Translations under genes and position numbers: made by a program | Source: Bradyrhizobium liaoningense | Lineage (GTDB): Bacteria; Pseudomonadota; Alphaproteobacteria; Rhizobiales; Xanthobacteraceae | Reading direction: 5' to 3' | Length of the DNA stretch: 64,000 bases | Assembly: GCF_018130825.1 (NCBI RefSeq) | Contig: NZ_JAFCJS010000004.1 | Span: 124,001-188,000 of the forward strand | The notes under the pieces: model-generated | The model's input: only the letters and a program-made list of their open reading frames with translations | What the model was told of the DNA's origin: nothing | The model's database searches: none | Shown: positions 23,179-31,933 of the stretch, piece after piece | Layout of the letters: every line of letters begins with the position of its first letter | Position numbering within the stretch: the first letter of the stretch is position 1

Positions 23179-23769
23179 TCAGCGCGCCGGCGGCAGGCCG
23201 AGAAAAGCCTCGGCCTCGCCGATCCAGCGGCGGATAGCCGCATAGCGACCGAGATCGAAACCGCCTTCATGCGCGACACGCGTATAGGCGAGCAGCGAGA
23301 CGTCGGCGAGCGAGACAGCATCGCCGGCGAAGTAGCCGCTGGTGGCGAGATGCTGCTCCATGCGGTCGAGCGCCGCATAGCCGCGCTTGACCTTTTCAGG
23401 ATCGAGCTCGGAGGCGTCCTTGCCGAGATAGACGATCTGGAAGCGGCACACTGCAACATAGGGCTCGTGGCTGTACTGCTCCCAGAACAGCCATTCGTCC
23501 ATCTTGGCCGCAGCGAAGGCATCGCGCGGAATGAGCGCGCTGTCGCGGGCGAGATAGCGGATGATGGCGTTAGACTGCGCCAGCGTGCGGCCGTCGTCGA
23601 ATTCGACGGTCGGCACCTGGCCGGCGCCGTTCATCTTGAGAAATTGCGGCGTGCGCGTCTCGCCCTTGCGTGTGTCGATCTCGACCCACTGATAGGGCAC
23701 CGCGAGCTTGTCGCAGACCCACTTCACCTTGAGACAATTGCCCGAATTGCTGTCGCCGTAGACCTTCAT
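23179..23769 (-). CDS. Glutathione S-transferase family protein
   Basis: 196 residues. Thioredoxin-like N-terminal domain (MKVYGDSNSGNCLKVKWV; cis-Pro in GQVPTVEFDDG; glutathione-contacting LAQSNAIIRYLA) and all-helical C-terminal domain with the N-capping box YFAGDAVSLADVSLLAYT. Start ATG at 23769; the frame extends upstream but the fold begins here. Cytosolic conjugation or isomerisation is expected for the family. The Ser/Cys at positions 7-11 could be the catalytic residue. Confidence 0.88.
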   Translation of the reverse strand: MKVYGDSNSGNCLKVKWVCDKLAVPYQWVEIDTRKGETRTPQFLKMNGAGQVPTVEFDDGRTLAQSNAIIRYLARDSALIPRDAFAAAKMDEWLFWEQYSHEPYVAVCRFQIVYLGKDASELDPEKVKRGYAALDRMEQHLATSGYFAGDAVSLADVSLLAYTRVAHEGGFDLGRYAAIRRWIGEAEAFLGLPPAR

Positions 23770-23839
23770 CACTGCTACCCCGCTGTCGGAGCGACAGAGC
23801 ATCAGGACGACGCGAGGCTGTCAACAGGAAGCGGCCCGC

Positions 23840-24727
23840 TCAGAACTTGTAGCCGAGGCCGAGGCGCGCGTTGTTCAGCGTCACCTGCGTGTTCATGACG
23901 GGAGAGAATCTCACATATTCGTATTCGATACGCGCGAACAGGCCGTCCCAGATGCAGTATTCGAGACCGAGACCGGCAGTCCAGCCCACCGCAAACGTAT
24001 TGGTTCTGTGCTGCGACTGGCTCTGCGATTGTGCCGGAACGGGGTTGGTCGTGCCGATGACCGTAATGACGTTGCCGAAGGCGTCCGTGACGGTCGAGTC
24101 CTGCCGCAATGTCACGTTGCTCGTCACCGTGCGGGACACATCCATGCGACCGACGGCCGCGCCGGCGAACATGTAGGGCATGAAGCCGCCGCCGTCCCAG
24201 CCCACGCGCCCGCGCAACGTGATCATGTCCTTGACCTGCGCCGCAGCGGTACCGGTCAGTGTCACACCATAGTTGTTGGTGACGCCGGGGGGCCGCGTTT
24301 CGCCGGCCGGGTTGACGATCATGAGCGAGTTCGAGCCCGACGTCGACGTCGCGAGATTGTTGAAGTAGCTGTAGGTGCCCTCGAGGCTGAGGATGGCATC
24401 ATACCATTGCCAGTTGCGGCCGATGAAGCCGCCGAAATTGACGCCTTGCGTGTTGGTCTTGTTCATCAGCGACCACGTCGAGGTCGGTTGCTGAAGAACG
24501 CTGTCGCGGAAGATATAGTTGGTCAGGCCGACCACGCTCTGGCTGAAATCGGTGGCGTCGCTGGTATAGCCGGCGCTGCCGCCGACATAGAAGCCGTCCC
24601 AGTTGTGGGACGTCTTCGACAGCCCGTCGGTGAAGCCGCCGCGCAGGACCGGCAGATCCGGCATATCGGCCGCGTGCGCGGCAGACACCGTCCCCAACAT
24701 CGCCGCTGCCACCAAAAGCCTACGCAT
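23840..24727 (-). CDS. Outer-membrane beta-barrel protein (Omp25/Omp31-like)
   Basis: 295 residues. Signal peptide MRRLLVAAAMLGTVSAAHA then ADMPDLP. The typical opening WDGFYVGGSAGY (compare W-x-G-F-Y-x-G-x-x-x-G) and alternating amphipathic strands end in LNNARLGLGYKF with the C-terminal Phe needed for barrel insertion. A QSQSQSQ run at about residues 230-236 lies in a loop. It would form an eight-stranded barrel. A second barrel gene lies 172 bp upstream on the same strand but with its own terminator, so they are separate units. Confidence 0.85.
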   Translation of the reverse strand: MRRLLVAAAMLGTVSAAHAADMPDLPVLRGGFTDGLSKTSHNWDGFYVGGSAGYTSDATDFSQSVVGLTNYIFRDSVLQQPTSTWSLMNKTNTQGVNFGGFIGRNWQWYDAILSLEGTYSYFNNLATSTSGSNSLMIVNPAGETRPPGVTNNYGVTLTGTAAAQVKDMITLRGRVGWDGGGFMPYMFAGAAVGRMDVSRTVTSNVTLRQDSTVTDAFGNVITVIGTTNPVPAQSQSQSQHRTNTFAVGWTAGLGLEYCIWDGLFARIEYEYVRFSPVMNTQVTLNNARLGLGYKF

Positions 24728-24843
24728 CGCAACGCTCCAAATCGGACTCGAACTTTCGCCGATGATCATGGCTCGTTAACCTTAACCAATGGTTGCGTCC
24801 GGCGATTTCGCCGCACTCAGGCCATGAAAAATCCGCAAAGCAA

Positions 24844-24870
24844 AACGGCGCGGGATGATCCCGCGCCGTT
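24844..24870. terminator. Terminator of the upstream barrel gene
   Basis: AACGGCGCGGGA - tga - TCCCGCGCCGTT, a perfect stem about 30 bp after the stop of the minus-strand gene at 24900, with an A/T run on the minus strand (TTTTGCTTT). Confidence 0.8.
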
Positions 24871-24899
24871 AAGAGACGTTAAGCGATGGGCTCCGAGGA

Positions 24900-25733
24900 T
24901 CAGCCCTTGGTGACGAGCGGCGGCGGCACGTAGGCCGGCGGGCTGTTGAGATCCCAGCGCACGCCGAGCTTCAGGTCGTGCGAGGTGAGCTCCTTGATCT
25001 TGATCGAGGTCGGGCCGGAGGCACTGTTGTCGAACAGGCGGTAGTTGCCGGGCGCGGCATCGCCGAGGTTCATGTAGCTGTAGGCCAGTTCGACCGTGAA
25101 CCCGGGATTGACCTTGTAGGCGAGACCGGCGTGCGCGGCCCAGGCGAAGTTCCACTTTCCGTTGTCGGCGAAGTAAGCGACGCTGTTGGACAGTGCGCCA
25201 CCGCTGAATGAAACGCCGTCGTCGCGGAAGCCGCTGATCTTGTTGTAGGAGCCGCCGACACCGGCACCGATGAACGGGGTGATGCACCACCAGGTGCCGA
25301 GGTCAACGTAGGCGTTGGCCATCACGACCCACTCGGACTTGCTGCCGGTGTAGTTGTTGACGCCGACGAAGCCGGGTCCGAAGACGTTGTCGCTGCCGTG
25401 CAGATTGGCCTTGCCACGGTACTGGCCGATCACGTCGGCGCGGAACCAGTTGTTGAAGCGATAGCCGACGCCGAGATCAAACAGCGGGGACGAGTCGAAG
25501 CCGAGACCTTCCGTCGACTTCGTATAGCCGGCCGGCAGGGAGGCATCGATGCTCTTGGCGCGCTGGTTGGTCATGCCGACGTCGCCGCGCAGATACCAGC
25601 CGCCGAAGTCGGCGGGCGGAGCCGGCGGGGCGTACATGGGAGGGGGCGCGGCGATCGGCATATCGGCGGCAAACGCCATCGACGAGATCAGGGTTGCCGC
25701 ACCCGCGGCAAGGAGAGACTTAACGCTACGCAT
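24900..25733 (-). CDS. Outer-membrane beta-barrel protein
   Basis: 277 residues. Signal peptide MRSVKSLLAAGAATLISSMA ending FAADMP, then a proline-rich linker (IAAPPPMYAPPAPPAD), then a barrel with GGWYLRGDVGMTNQ, LGVGYRFNNWFRADV, ITPFIGAGVGG and SHDLKLGVRWDL. It belongs to the Omp25/OmpW-like porin-like group of rhizobia. Upstream lies a TTAA-N7-TTAAC site (25819-25834), about 85 bp from the ATG, which suggests CtrA control. The C-terminus (LVTKG) lacks the usual terminal Phe. Confidence 0.85.
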   Translation of the reverse strand: MRSVKSLLAAGAATLISSMAFAADMPIAAPPPMYAPPAPPADFGGWYLRGDVGMTNQRAKSIDASLPAGYTKSTEGLGFDSSPLFDLGVGYRFNNWFRADVIGQYRGKANLHGSDNVFGPGFVGVNNYTGSKSEWVVMANAYVDLGTWWCITPFIGAGVGGSYNKISGFRDDGVSFSGGALSNSVAYFADNGKWNFAWAAHAGLAYKVNPGFTVELAYSYMNLGDAAPGNYRLFDNSASGPTSIKIKELTSHDLKLGVRWDLNSPPAYVPPPLVTKG

Positions 25734-25818
25734 TGGGCTTCGTCCTTATGGCCGGTGAGGCAAAATGCAGACGCCCCACGTTCTGGAAACTCACGACCCG
25801 GACGATGGCAGCAAATGT

Positions 25819-25834
25819 TTAAGCGCCACTTAAC
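25819..25834. promoter_or_regulatory. Candidate CtrA-binding site
   Basis: TTAA-GCGCCAC-TTAAC fits the full TTAA-N7-TTAAC consensus for the cell-cycle regulator CtrA. It lies 86 bp upstream of the barrel gene start (25733). CtrA is known to regulate outer-membrane protein genes in related species; the match is seen, the regulation is inferred. Confidence 0.55.
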
Positions 25835-25962
25835 CCTAATTTTTAAGGTTGATTTTTTCTCACTACACACGCGGATGCGGCGCGAGCGTTGCAAAAATGC
25901 AGCGCCGGCTGGCCGCAATTGCTAACGATGTATGAAGCCGCAATGCAGCGAAGAAAGATTTG

Positions 25963-27261
25963 TTAACGCGCGTGCTGCGGCAGCTTGGGCAGGAATACCG
26001 CGAGCAGCCCGATCGCCGGCAGATAGGCGCAGACCTGGTAGACGAACTCGATCGAAGTGTGGTCGGCGAGCTTGCCGAGCACGGCGGCGCCGAGGCCGCC
26101 GATGCCGAAGGCGACGCCGAAGAACACGCCGGAGATCATGCCGAAGCGGTGCGGCACCAGCTCCTGCGCGAACACGATGATCGACGACGTCGTCGAGGAG
26201 ATGATCAGGCCGATGATCACTGACAGCACCGCGCTGGCATAGAGCCCGGCATAGGGCAGCGCCAGCGTGAACGGCAGCGCGCCCAGGATCGAGATCCAGA
26301 TCACGATCTTGCGGCCGAAGCGATCGCCCAAGGGGCCGCCGAAGAACGCGCCGACCGCATTCGCGGCGAGGAAGATGAAGAGATAGATCTGGGCTGCCTG
26401 CGTCGACACGCCGAACCGGTCGATCAGGTAGAAGATGTAATAGCTCGACAGGCTCGAGACGTAGAGCTGTTTTGAGAACAGCAGCGCCACCAGCACGAGG
26501 AGTGCAACGGCAACGCGGCGCGAGCTCGGCCCGCCGGGCTGGGTGTGGACGGCCGCCGCCTTCTTCGTCGTGATCTGCGGCGCGTACCAGCGCCCGATGC
26601 GCCAGAGGATGAGAATCGCGAGGAACGCGATCGAGGAGAACCAGGCGATGCTGCCCTGCCCGAACGGCACCACGATCAGCGCGGCCAGCACCGGCCCCAT
26701 CGACGTGCCGAAGCTGCCGCCGAGCTGGAACACCGATTGCGCAAAACCGTAGCGCCCGCCGGAGGCGAGCCGCGCGATACGCGCGGATTCCGGATGAAAC
26801 ACCGCCGAGCCGAGGCCGACCAGCGCGGCGGCGACGAGAATGACGAGATATTGATGCGCGGCGCTGAGCAGCAGCAGGCCGAAGAAGGTCGAGGCCATGC
26901 CGATCGACAGCGAATAGGGCTGCGCCTTCTTGTCGGTGTAGTGCCCGACCACCGGCTGCAGCAGCGAGGCCGTGAACTGGAAGGCCAGCGTGATCATGCC
27001 GATCTGCGCGAAGTCGAGCGCGTAGGTGTCCTTCAGGATCGGATACACCGAGGCAATCAGCGACTGCATCGTGTCGTTGAGGAAGTGCGAGAAGCTGATG
27101 CCGGCCAGCACGACATAGGCCGGCCCCGCGGCCGTCGCCGCGGATTTTGCAGCGGCGGGCGCCACGTCGGCGACGACAACGGGCTCGGTCAGCGTTTCCT
27201 CTGAGACGACGACAGGCTTGTTCAATGCAGCGATCCCGGCAGGCGCGGCGAACCGCCGCAT
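25963..27261 (-). CDS. MFS transporter, fosmidomycin-resistance-like
   Basis: 432 residues, twelve predicted helices after an approximately 50-residue Ala/Val-rich N-terminal leader. The pattern SHFLNDTMQSLIASVYPILK, VGHYTDKKAQPYSLSIGM, GLGSAVFHPESARIARLASG and the second-half GGPLGDRFGRKIV is characteristic of the Fsr group (NDxxQ and FHPE motifs). Such proteins export drugs; the natural substrate is unknown. ATG at 27261 is preferred over a TTG at 27279. It stands alone, ending next to the barrel gene's upstream region. Confidence 0.88.
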   Translation of the reverse strand: MRRFAAPAGIAALNKPVVVSEETLTEPVVVADVAPAAAKSAATAAGPAYVVLAGISFSHFLNDTMQSLIASVYPILKDTYALDFAQIGMITLAFQFTASLLQPVVGHYTDKKAQPYSLSIGMASTFFGLLLLSAAHQYLVILVAAALVGLGSAVFHPESARIARLASGGRYGFAQSVFQLGGSFGTSMGPVLAALIVVPFGQGSIAWFSSIAFLAILILWRIGRWYAPQITTKKAAAVHTQPGGPSSRRVAVALLVLVALLFSKQLYVSSLSSYYIFYLIDRFGVSTQAAQIYLFIFLAANAVGAFFGGPLGDRFGRKIVIWISILGALPFTLALPYAGLYASAVLSVIIGLIISSTTSSIIVFAQELVPHRFGMISGVFFGVAFGIGGLGAAVLGKLADHTSIEFVYQVCAYLPAIGLLAVFLPKLPQHAR

Positions 27262-27348
27262 CCGCTCATTACGATGCAACGCGCGGTGGAACCACCGTCA
27301 ATCGCAAATGGCTGGGATGCGCGGGTCTTACCCTCTCCGCGAGTCCGA

Positions 27349-27448
27349 TATCGTAGGGTGGGCAAAGGCGCCCTTGCGCCGTGCCCACCATCTTTCCGAT
27401 ACGGCGCCAGACGCGTGGGCACGCTCCGCTTTGCCCACCCTACGATAC
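27349..27448. repeat. Palindromic repeat with TATCGTAGGGTGGGC ends
   Basis: Perfect 19-bp inverted ends (TATCGTAGGGTGGGCAAAG and complement) around GGCGCCCTTGCGCC and related inner palindromes. Shares CGTAGGGTGGG ends with 30482-30599. Confidence 0.85.
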
Positions 27449-27489
27449 TGCCCGAGTGGAGAGATCAACCCACTCGCGTTTGAAACGCC

Positions 27490-28833
27490 TTAAGCCGCGG
27501 CCTGCCCGAGCGCGGAGACGATGGTATCGACGACGTCCTCGACCAGATGGCGGTCCTCACCTTCGCCCATGACGCGGATCACCGGCTCGGTGCCGGAGGA
27601 GCGGATCAGCAGGCGGCCGTGGCCGTTGAGGCGCTTCTCGCCGTCGGAGATCGCCGACTTGACCTCGGAATCGTCGAGCGGCTTGCCGCCCTTGTGGCGG
27701 ACGTTCTTGAGGATCTGCGGCAGCGGATCGAAGCGATGGCACACCTCGGAGACCGGACGGCGCAGCTTCTGCACCACGGCCAGCACCTGCAGGGCCGCAA
27801 CGAAACCGTCGCCGGTGGTGGCGTAGTCGGACAGGATGATGTGGCCCGACTGCTCGCCGCCGAGATTGTAGCCGCCGCTCAGCATCTGCTCGAGCACGTA
27901 GCGGTCGCCGACCGGCGTGCGCACGAGATCGAGCCCCTGCCCCTTGAGGAAGCGCTCGAGGCCGAGATTGGACATCACGGTGGCGACGATGCCGGGACGC
28001 GAGAGGCGTCCGTCTTCCTTCCAGCTTTGCGCGATCACCGCGAGCAGCTGGTCGCCGTCGACGACATGACCGCGCTCGTCGACCAGGATGACGCGATCGG
28101 CATCGCCGTCCAGCGCGATGCCGATATCGGCGCGCATCTCGCGCACCTTCTTCGACAGCGCTTCCGGCGAGGTCGAGCCGCAATCCTTGTTGATGTTGAA
28201 GCCGTCGGGCTCGACACCGATCGGCACCACGTCGGCACCCAGCTCCCACAGCGCTTCCGGCACCACCTTGTAGGCGGCACCGTTGGCGCAGTCGATCACG
28301 ACGCGCAGACCCTCGAGCGAGAGGTCGCGCGGCAGCGTGCGCTTGGCGAATTCGATGTAGCGGTCATGCACGCCGTCGATACGGCGGGCGCGGCCGAGGC
28401 TCGCGCTCTGTGCAAGGCGCTTGTCGATGGGCTCGTCGAGCAGCTGCTCGATCTGCCGCTCAACGTCGTCGGAGAGCTTGAAGCCCTGCGGCCCGAACAG
28501 CTTGATGCCGTTGTCCTCGAACAGATTGTGCGAGGCCGAGATCATCACGCCGAGATCGGCGCGCATCGACTTGGTCAGCATCGCGACCGCCGGCGTCGGC
28601 ATCGGGCCGACCAGCAGCACGTCCATGCCGACCGAGGTGAAGCCCGCGACCATCGCGTATTCGATCATGTAGCCGGACAAGCGGGTGTCCTTGCCGATCA
28701 CGACCCGGTGGCGGTGGTCACCGCGCTGAAATGCGAGGCCCGCGGCCTGGCCGACCTTGAGCGCGAGCTCCGGCGTGATCAGTCCGTTGGCGCGGCCCCT
28801 AATCCCGTCCGTCCCGAAATATTTGCGGCTCAT
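27490..28833 (-). CDS. glmM: Phosphoglucosamine mutase
   Basis: 447 residues. It starts MSRKYFGTDGIRGRANG; catalytic phosphoserine Ser101 in MISASHNLFEDNG; Mg-binding DGDADR; sugar loop GGEQSGH; C-terminal phosphate loop RSSGTEPVIRVM. It interconverts glucosamine-6-P and glucosamine-1-P for peptidoglycan and LPS. The conserved N-terminus fixes the start at 28833. Monocistronic here; the usual neighbours folP and ftsH are not in the window. Confidence 0.97.
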   Translation of the reverse strand: MSRKYFGTDGIRGRANGLITPELALKVGQAAGLAFQRGDHRHRVVIGKDTRLSGYMIEYAMVAGFTSVGMDVLLVGPMPTPAVAMLTKSMRADLGVMISASHNLFEDNGIKLFGPQGFKLSDDVERQIEQLLDEPIDKRLAQSASLGRARRIDGVHDRYIEFAKRTLPRDLSLEGLRVVIDCANGAAYKVVPEALWELGADVVPIGVEPDGFNINKDCGSTSPEALSKKVREMRADIGIALDGDADRVILVDERGHVVDGDQLLAVIAQSWKEDGRLSRPGIVATVMSNLGLERFLKGQGLDLVRTPVGDRYVLEQMLSGGYNLGGEQSGHIILSDYATTGDGFVAALQVLAVVQKLRRPVSEVCHRFDPLPQILKNVRHKGGKPLDDSEVKSAISDGEKRLNGHGRLLIRSSGTEPVIRVMGEGEDRHLVEDVVDTIVSALGQAAA

Positions 28834-29055
28834 ATCGTCCCCCAAGCAACAACCAGGGACTCCCCTCTACAACCACGGGCTGCCCAAACAGGCCCCGCAT
28901 CCCTGATTTGCTGAGGGCCTTATAATGCCATCGCGGCTAACTTGGCTTCAAAAAATATGATGAATCATTACGGAACCAGGCTCGCCGCCGCTCCGGTAAC
29001 ACATTGTTAACATTATAGTTCCGGCGTGACCAGCGGAAATCAGGCGGAACTCGCC

Positions 29056-29223
29056 CTAGCCCGAGCGCTTCACATGGCCGTCGTCGCGGCTCGGCGCCGG
29101 CTGGGTGACGTTGACGGGATCGGAGCCCGGAAAGGTCTCTTCGAGTCCCTCTTCCAGCGCGTCCTCGAGGTCCTGCTTCTCCTTGATCTCTTCCGGCGAA
29201 GGTTTCGCGTGCGGCCTCGTCAT
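29056..29223 (-). CDS. Small acidic protein with a TFPGSDPVNVTQP motif
   Basis: 55 residues, very strong Shine-Dalgarno (GAGGAGGG) 5 bp before the ATG. The sequence is highly charged (EEIKEKQDLEDALEEGLEET) followed by FPGSDPVNVTQPAPS. A LEE.LEETFPGSDPP-type motif is widespread in small alphaproteobacterial proteins of unknown function. It is divergent from the flavoenzyme gene at 29330 and likely to be missed by length-filtered gene calling. Confidence 0.75.
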   Translation of the reverse strand: MTRPHAKPSPEEIKEKQDLEDALEEGLEETFPGSDPVNVTQPAPSRDDGHVKRSG

Positions 29224-29329
29224 GGCGCCCTCCTCTCAAACGATTTGGCTGTGCATCCAACCATGCTAGATGACCCCTCGATCTTCCGACACAAGACTCT
29301 TGGTTAAAAGACGGGCCGGGGAAACGTTC

Positions 29330-30466
29330 ATGAAGCACATCACCTGTATCGACGATCTTCGCGCGCTGCATAAGCGCCGCGTGCCGAAGGCCTTCTTCGA
29401 CTATTGCGACCGCGGCTCCTATGCCGAGGAAACGCTGCGCGCCAACCGCGAGGACATGCAGGCGATCAAGTTCCGCCAGCGCATCCTGGTCGACGTCTCC
29501 AAGCGCGACACCTCGACCATGATCCTCGGCGAGCCCTCGACCATGCCGCTGATCCTCGCGCCCGTCGGCCTGCTCGGCATGCAGCATGGCGACGGCGAGA
29601 TTTACGCCTGCCGCGCCGCACAGGCCGCCGGTATCCCGTTCACGCAGTCGACCATGTCGATCTGCTCGATCGAGGATATCGCTGCCAATGTCGAGAAGCC
29701 GTTCTGGTTCCAGCTCTACGTGATGAAGGACCGCGGCTTCATCAAGGACCTGATCCAGCGCGCCATCGCCGCCAAGTGCAGCGCACTCGTGCTGACCGTC
29801 GACCTGCAGGTGATCGGCCAGCGCCACGCCGACATCAAGAACGGCATGACGGTGCCGCCCGAATGGTCGCTGTCGAAGCTGCTGGATTTCGCCAGCAAGC
29901 CGGCCTGGGTCTCGGGCGTGCTGCAGGGCAAGCGCCGCACCTTCGGCAACATCGCCGGCCACGTGAAGAACACCGAGGATCTCAACCGCCTCGCCGAGTG
30001 GACGGCCTCGCAGTTCGACACGTCCTTGAACTGGAAGGACGTCGAGTGGGTCCGCAGCATCTGGCCGGGCAAGCTCATCATCAAGGGCATCCTGGACGTC
30101 GAGGACGCCGAGGAAGCCGCCAAGACCGGCGCGCAGGCGCTCGTCGTCTCCAACCATGGCGGCCGTCAGCTCGACGGCGCGCCGTCCTCGATCGAGGTGC
30201 TGCCGGAGATCGCGGACGCGGTCGGCGACAAGATGGAGATCATGTTCGACGGCGGCATCCGCTCCGGCCAGGACGTGATGCGCGCGCTCGCGCTCGGCGC
30301 AAAGTCCTGCATGATCGGCCGCGCCTATGCGTATGGGCTGGGTGCCGGTGGCCAGGCCGGCGTCGCCAAGGCGATCGAGATCATCCAGAAGGAGCTGCTC
30401 ACCACCATGGGCCTGTGCGGCGTCAACCGGATCGAGGAGATCGACGATCACGTGATTGCGATGTGA
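29330..30466 (+). CDS. lldD: L-lactate dehydrogenase / alpha-hydroxy-acid oxidase (FMN-dependent)
   Basis: 378 residues, FMN TIM-barrel family. Visible: N-terminal FFDYCDRGSYAEETLRAN (compare FDYxDGGA), APVGLLGMQHGDGE, FQLYVMKDRG, LTVDLQVIGQRHAD and the active-site block VSNHGGRQLDGAPSS with the catalytic His and Arg; C-terminal DGGIRSGQDVMRALALGAK and MIGRAYAYGLGAGG. GGGGA precedes the ATG. It oxidises L-lactate or a similar 2-hydroxy acid and passes electrons to the respiratory chain. Substrate assignment is by family only. Confidence 0.9.
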   Translation: MKHITCIDDLRALHKRRVPKAFFDYCDRGSYAEETLRANREDMQAIKFRQRILVDVSKRDTSTMILGEPSTMPLILAPVGLLGMQHGDGEIYACRAAQAAGIPFTQSTMSICSIEDIAANVEKPFWFQLYVMKDRGFIKDLIQRAIAAKCSALVLTVDLQVIGQRHADIKNGMTVPPEWSLSKLLDFASKPAWVSGVLQGKRRTFGNIAGHVKNTEDLNRLAEWTASQFDTSLNWKDVEWVRSIWPGKLIIKGILDVEDAEEAAKTGAQALVVSNHGGRQLDGAPSSIEVLPEIADAVGDKMEIMFDGGIRSGQDVMRALALGAKSCMIGRAYAYGLGAGGQAGVAKAIEIIQKELLTTMGLCGVNRIEEIDDHVIAM

Positions 30467-30481
30467 CGGCAGCGGCAGTGC

Positions 30482-30599
30482 CGTAGGGTGGGTTAGCTCA
30501 GCGGCTGCGCGATGCGCAGTCCGTTGAGCGTAACCCACCAACTTCGATCCGCATTTGCGGAAGCATGGTGGGTTACGGCTTCGCCTAACCCACCCTACG
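30482..30599. repeat. Palindromic repeat with CGTAGGGTGGGTTA ends
   Basis: Perfect 14-bp ends CGTAGGGTGGGTTA / TAACCCACCCTACG with an inner GTAACCCACCA...TGGTGGGTTAC palindrome. Follows the flavoenzyme gene and may also stop its transcript. Confidence 0.85.
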
Positions 30600-30618
30600 A
30601 GATCAGCACCTTGCCGCC

Positions 30619-31236
30619 TCACATCGGCGGCGTCACGCCATCCCGGCCCACATTCACCCTGTTCGCTTCCAGCGAGCCGTCCTCCTTCTTCGCCGCGCCG
30701 AAGATGATCAGCTTGGCGCCGGGCTTCACCTCCGACTTGTCGCTGGCGACGAAGGTGACGATCGGGGTGTCCGGCGGAACCACGACTTTCTTCTCGCCGT
30801 CCTTGTATTTCACCGTGATGTTCTGGCTGTCGGTGCCCTTCACCGTCTGCGCCACGGTGGCGTTGGTAATGGTCGAGTTGGCGCGGGCATCCCAGGGGCG
30901 AAAGCCTTCGGCGGCGCCACGCTGGTTCTCCGGGAAGATGTGGACCGCGATCGCCTTCTGGGTGCCGTCGGGCTCGGGCATGCCGGTGACGCCGATATAG
31001 GAGCCTTCCTTGATCTCCGACAACGAGGTCTTGATCACGGCAAAGACAGCGACGTTGTCGGTCATCTTCACCTTCACGTCGCTGCCCTCGCGGGTCTTGA
31101 TGCCGAGCGTGTTGCCGTCGACGCTCTCGATGGTGCCGCGGATGCGCACCGTCGGCGCCTGCTGCGCCGAGGCGACGAACGATACGAGGGCGAGCACAGC
31201 CGCGAGCAGGCCGGATGTCATTGTCGATTTCAGCAT
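30619..31236 (-). CDS. Secreted protein of unknown function, tandem paralogue 2
   Basis: 205 residues. Signal peptide LLAAVLALVSFVASA-QQ. It shares its whole layout with the gene immediately upstream on the minus strand (31251-31877): VRGTIESV-G-T at the start of the mature part, HIFPE..RG..EG.RP-D, SxxTNATV, VKYKDGEKKV and the ending NRVNVGRDGVTPPM. GGAGG precedes the ATG at 31236. Probably periplasmic beta-rich. I recognise no catalytic motif. Confidence 0.75.
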   Translation of the reverse strand: MLKSTMTSGLLAAVLALVSFVASAQQAPTVRIRGTIESVDGNTLGIKTREGSDVKVKMTDNVAVFAVIKTSLSEIKEGSYIGVTGMPEPDGTQKAIAVHIFPENQRGAAEGFRPWDARANSTITNATVAQTVKGTDSQNITVKYKDGEKKVVVPPDTPIVTFVASDKSEVKPGAKLIIFGAAKKEDGSLEANRVNVGRDGVTPPM

Positions 31237-31250
31237 GATCCGGTCCTCCC

Positions 31251-31877
31251 TCACATCGGCGGCGTCAGGCCGTCGCGACCGACGCTGACGCGGTTGGTCT
31301 CGAACGAGCCGTCCGGCAGCTGCTTCATGAAGGCGATGACTTTTGCGCCGGCCTTCAAATCGGACTTGTCGCCCGGCACGAACGTCACCACCGGCGTGTT
31401 GTCGGCGACGAAAACCTTCTTCTCGCCGTCCTTGTATTTCACCAGCAGCGTATGGCCGTCATTGCCGACCACGCTCTCCGAGACCGTGGCGTTGGTCATG
31501 CTCGAATTGGGCTTGAGATCGTAAGGCCGCGAGCCCTCGCCGGTGCCGCGCATGCTCTCTGGAAACACGTGGACCTCGACCGCATTCTGGCCGCCGTCCG
31601 GTCCGGGCACGGTGGTGGCGCCGACGAAGGAGCCGACCTTGATGTCGGCGAGTGAAATTTTTGTAATTCCTGACACACTGACGTCAGGGGCGATGCGGAG
31701 CTTAACGTCCTCGCCGCTGCGCGCCTTGACCTGCATGGTGTCGCCGCTCACGCTTTCGATGGTGCCGCGCACCCGCGTCGGCACCGGCGCCTTCTGCGCG
31801 GAGGCTGAGATGGTCGAGACGGCCACCATCGCGACGGCGATGAGCGGACGTGTGAAAGTTACGCGTTGGATAGTCAT
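31251..31877 (-). CDS. Secreted protein of unknown function, tandem paralogue 1
   Basis: 208 residues, signal peptide PLIAVAMVAVSTISASA-QK. First of two head-to-tail duplicates, 14 bp apart and likely one operon. Conserved positions with the sister protein: RVRGTIESVSGDTMQVKA, EVHVFPESMRG, LVKYKDGEKKVFV, TPVVTFVPGDKS and a final RDGLTPPM. The GTIESV-x-G-x-x-[LM] opening resembles small OB-like periplasmic domains, which is a guess. Confidence 0.75.
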   Translation of the reverse strand: MTIQRVTFTRPLIAVAMVAVSTISASAQKAPVPTRVRGTIESVSGDTMQVKARSGEDVKLRIAPDVSVSGITKISLADIKVGSFVGATTVPGPDGGQNAVEVHVFPESMRGTGEGSRPYDLKPNSSMTNATVSESVVGNDGHTLLVKYKDGEKKVFVADNTPVVTFVPGDKSDLKAGAKVIAFMKQLPDGSFETNRVSVGRDGLTPPM

Positions 31878-31933
31878 GACGGTCTCCGATTGTCCCCACG
31901 GATGGAGAACTCCGAAGACCGCCCGCTATTCTC

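Noticed and set aside
24000..24060. QSQSQ run as a coding repeat expansion
   Set aside because: Only a short seven-residue run in a barrel loop; not notable as a repeat array.
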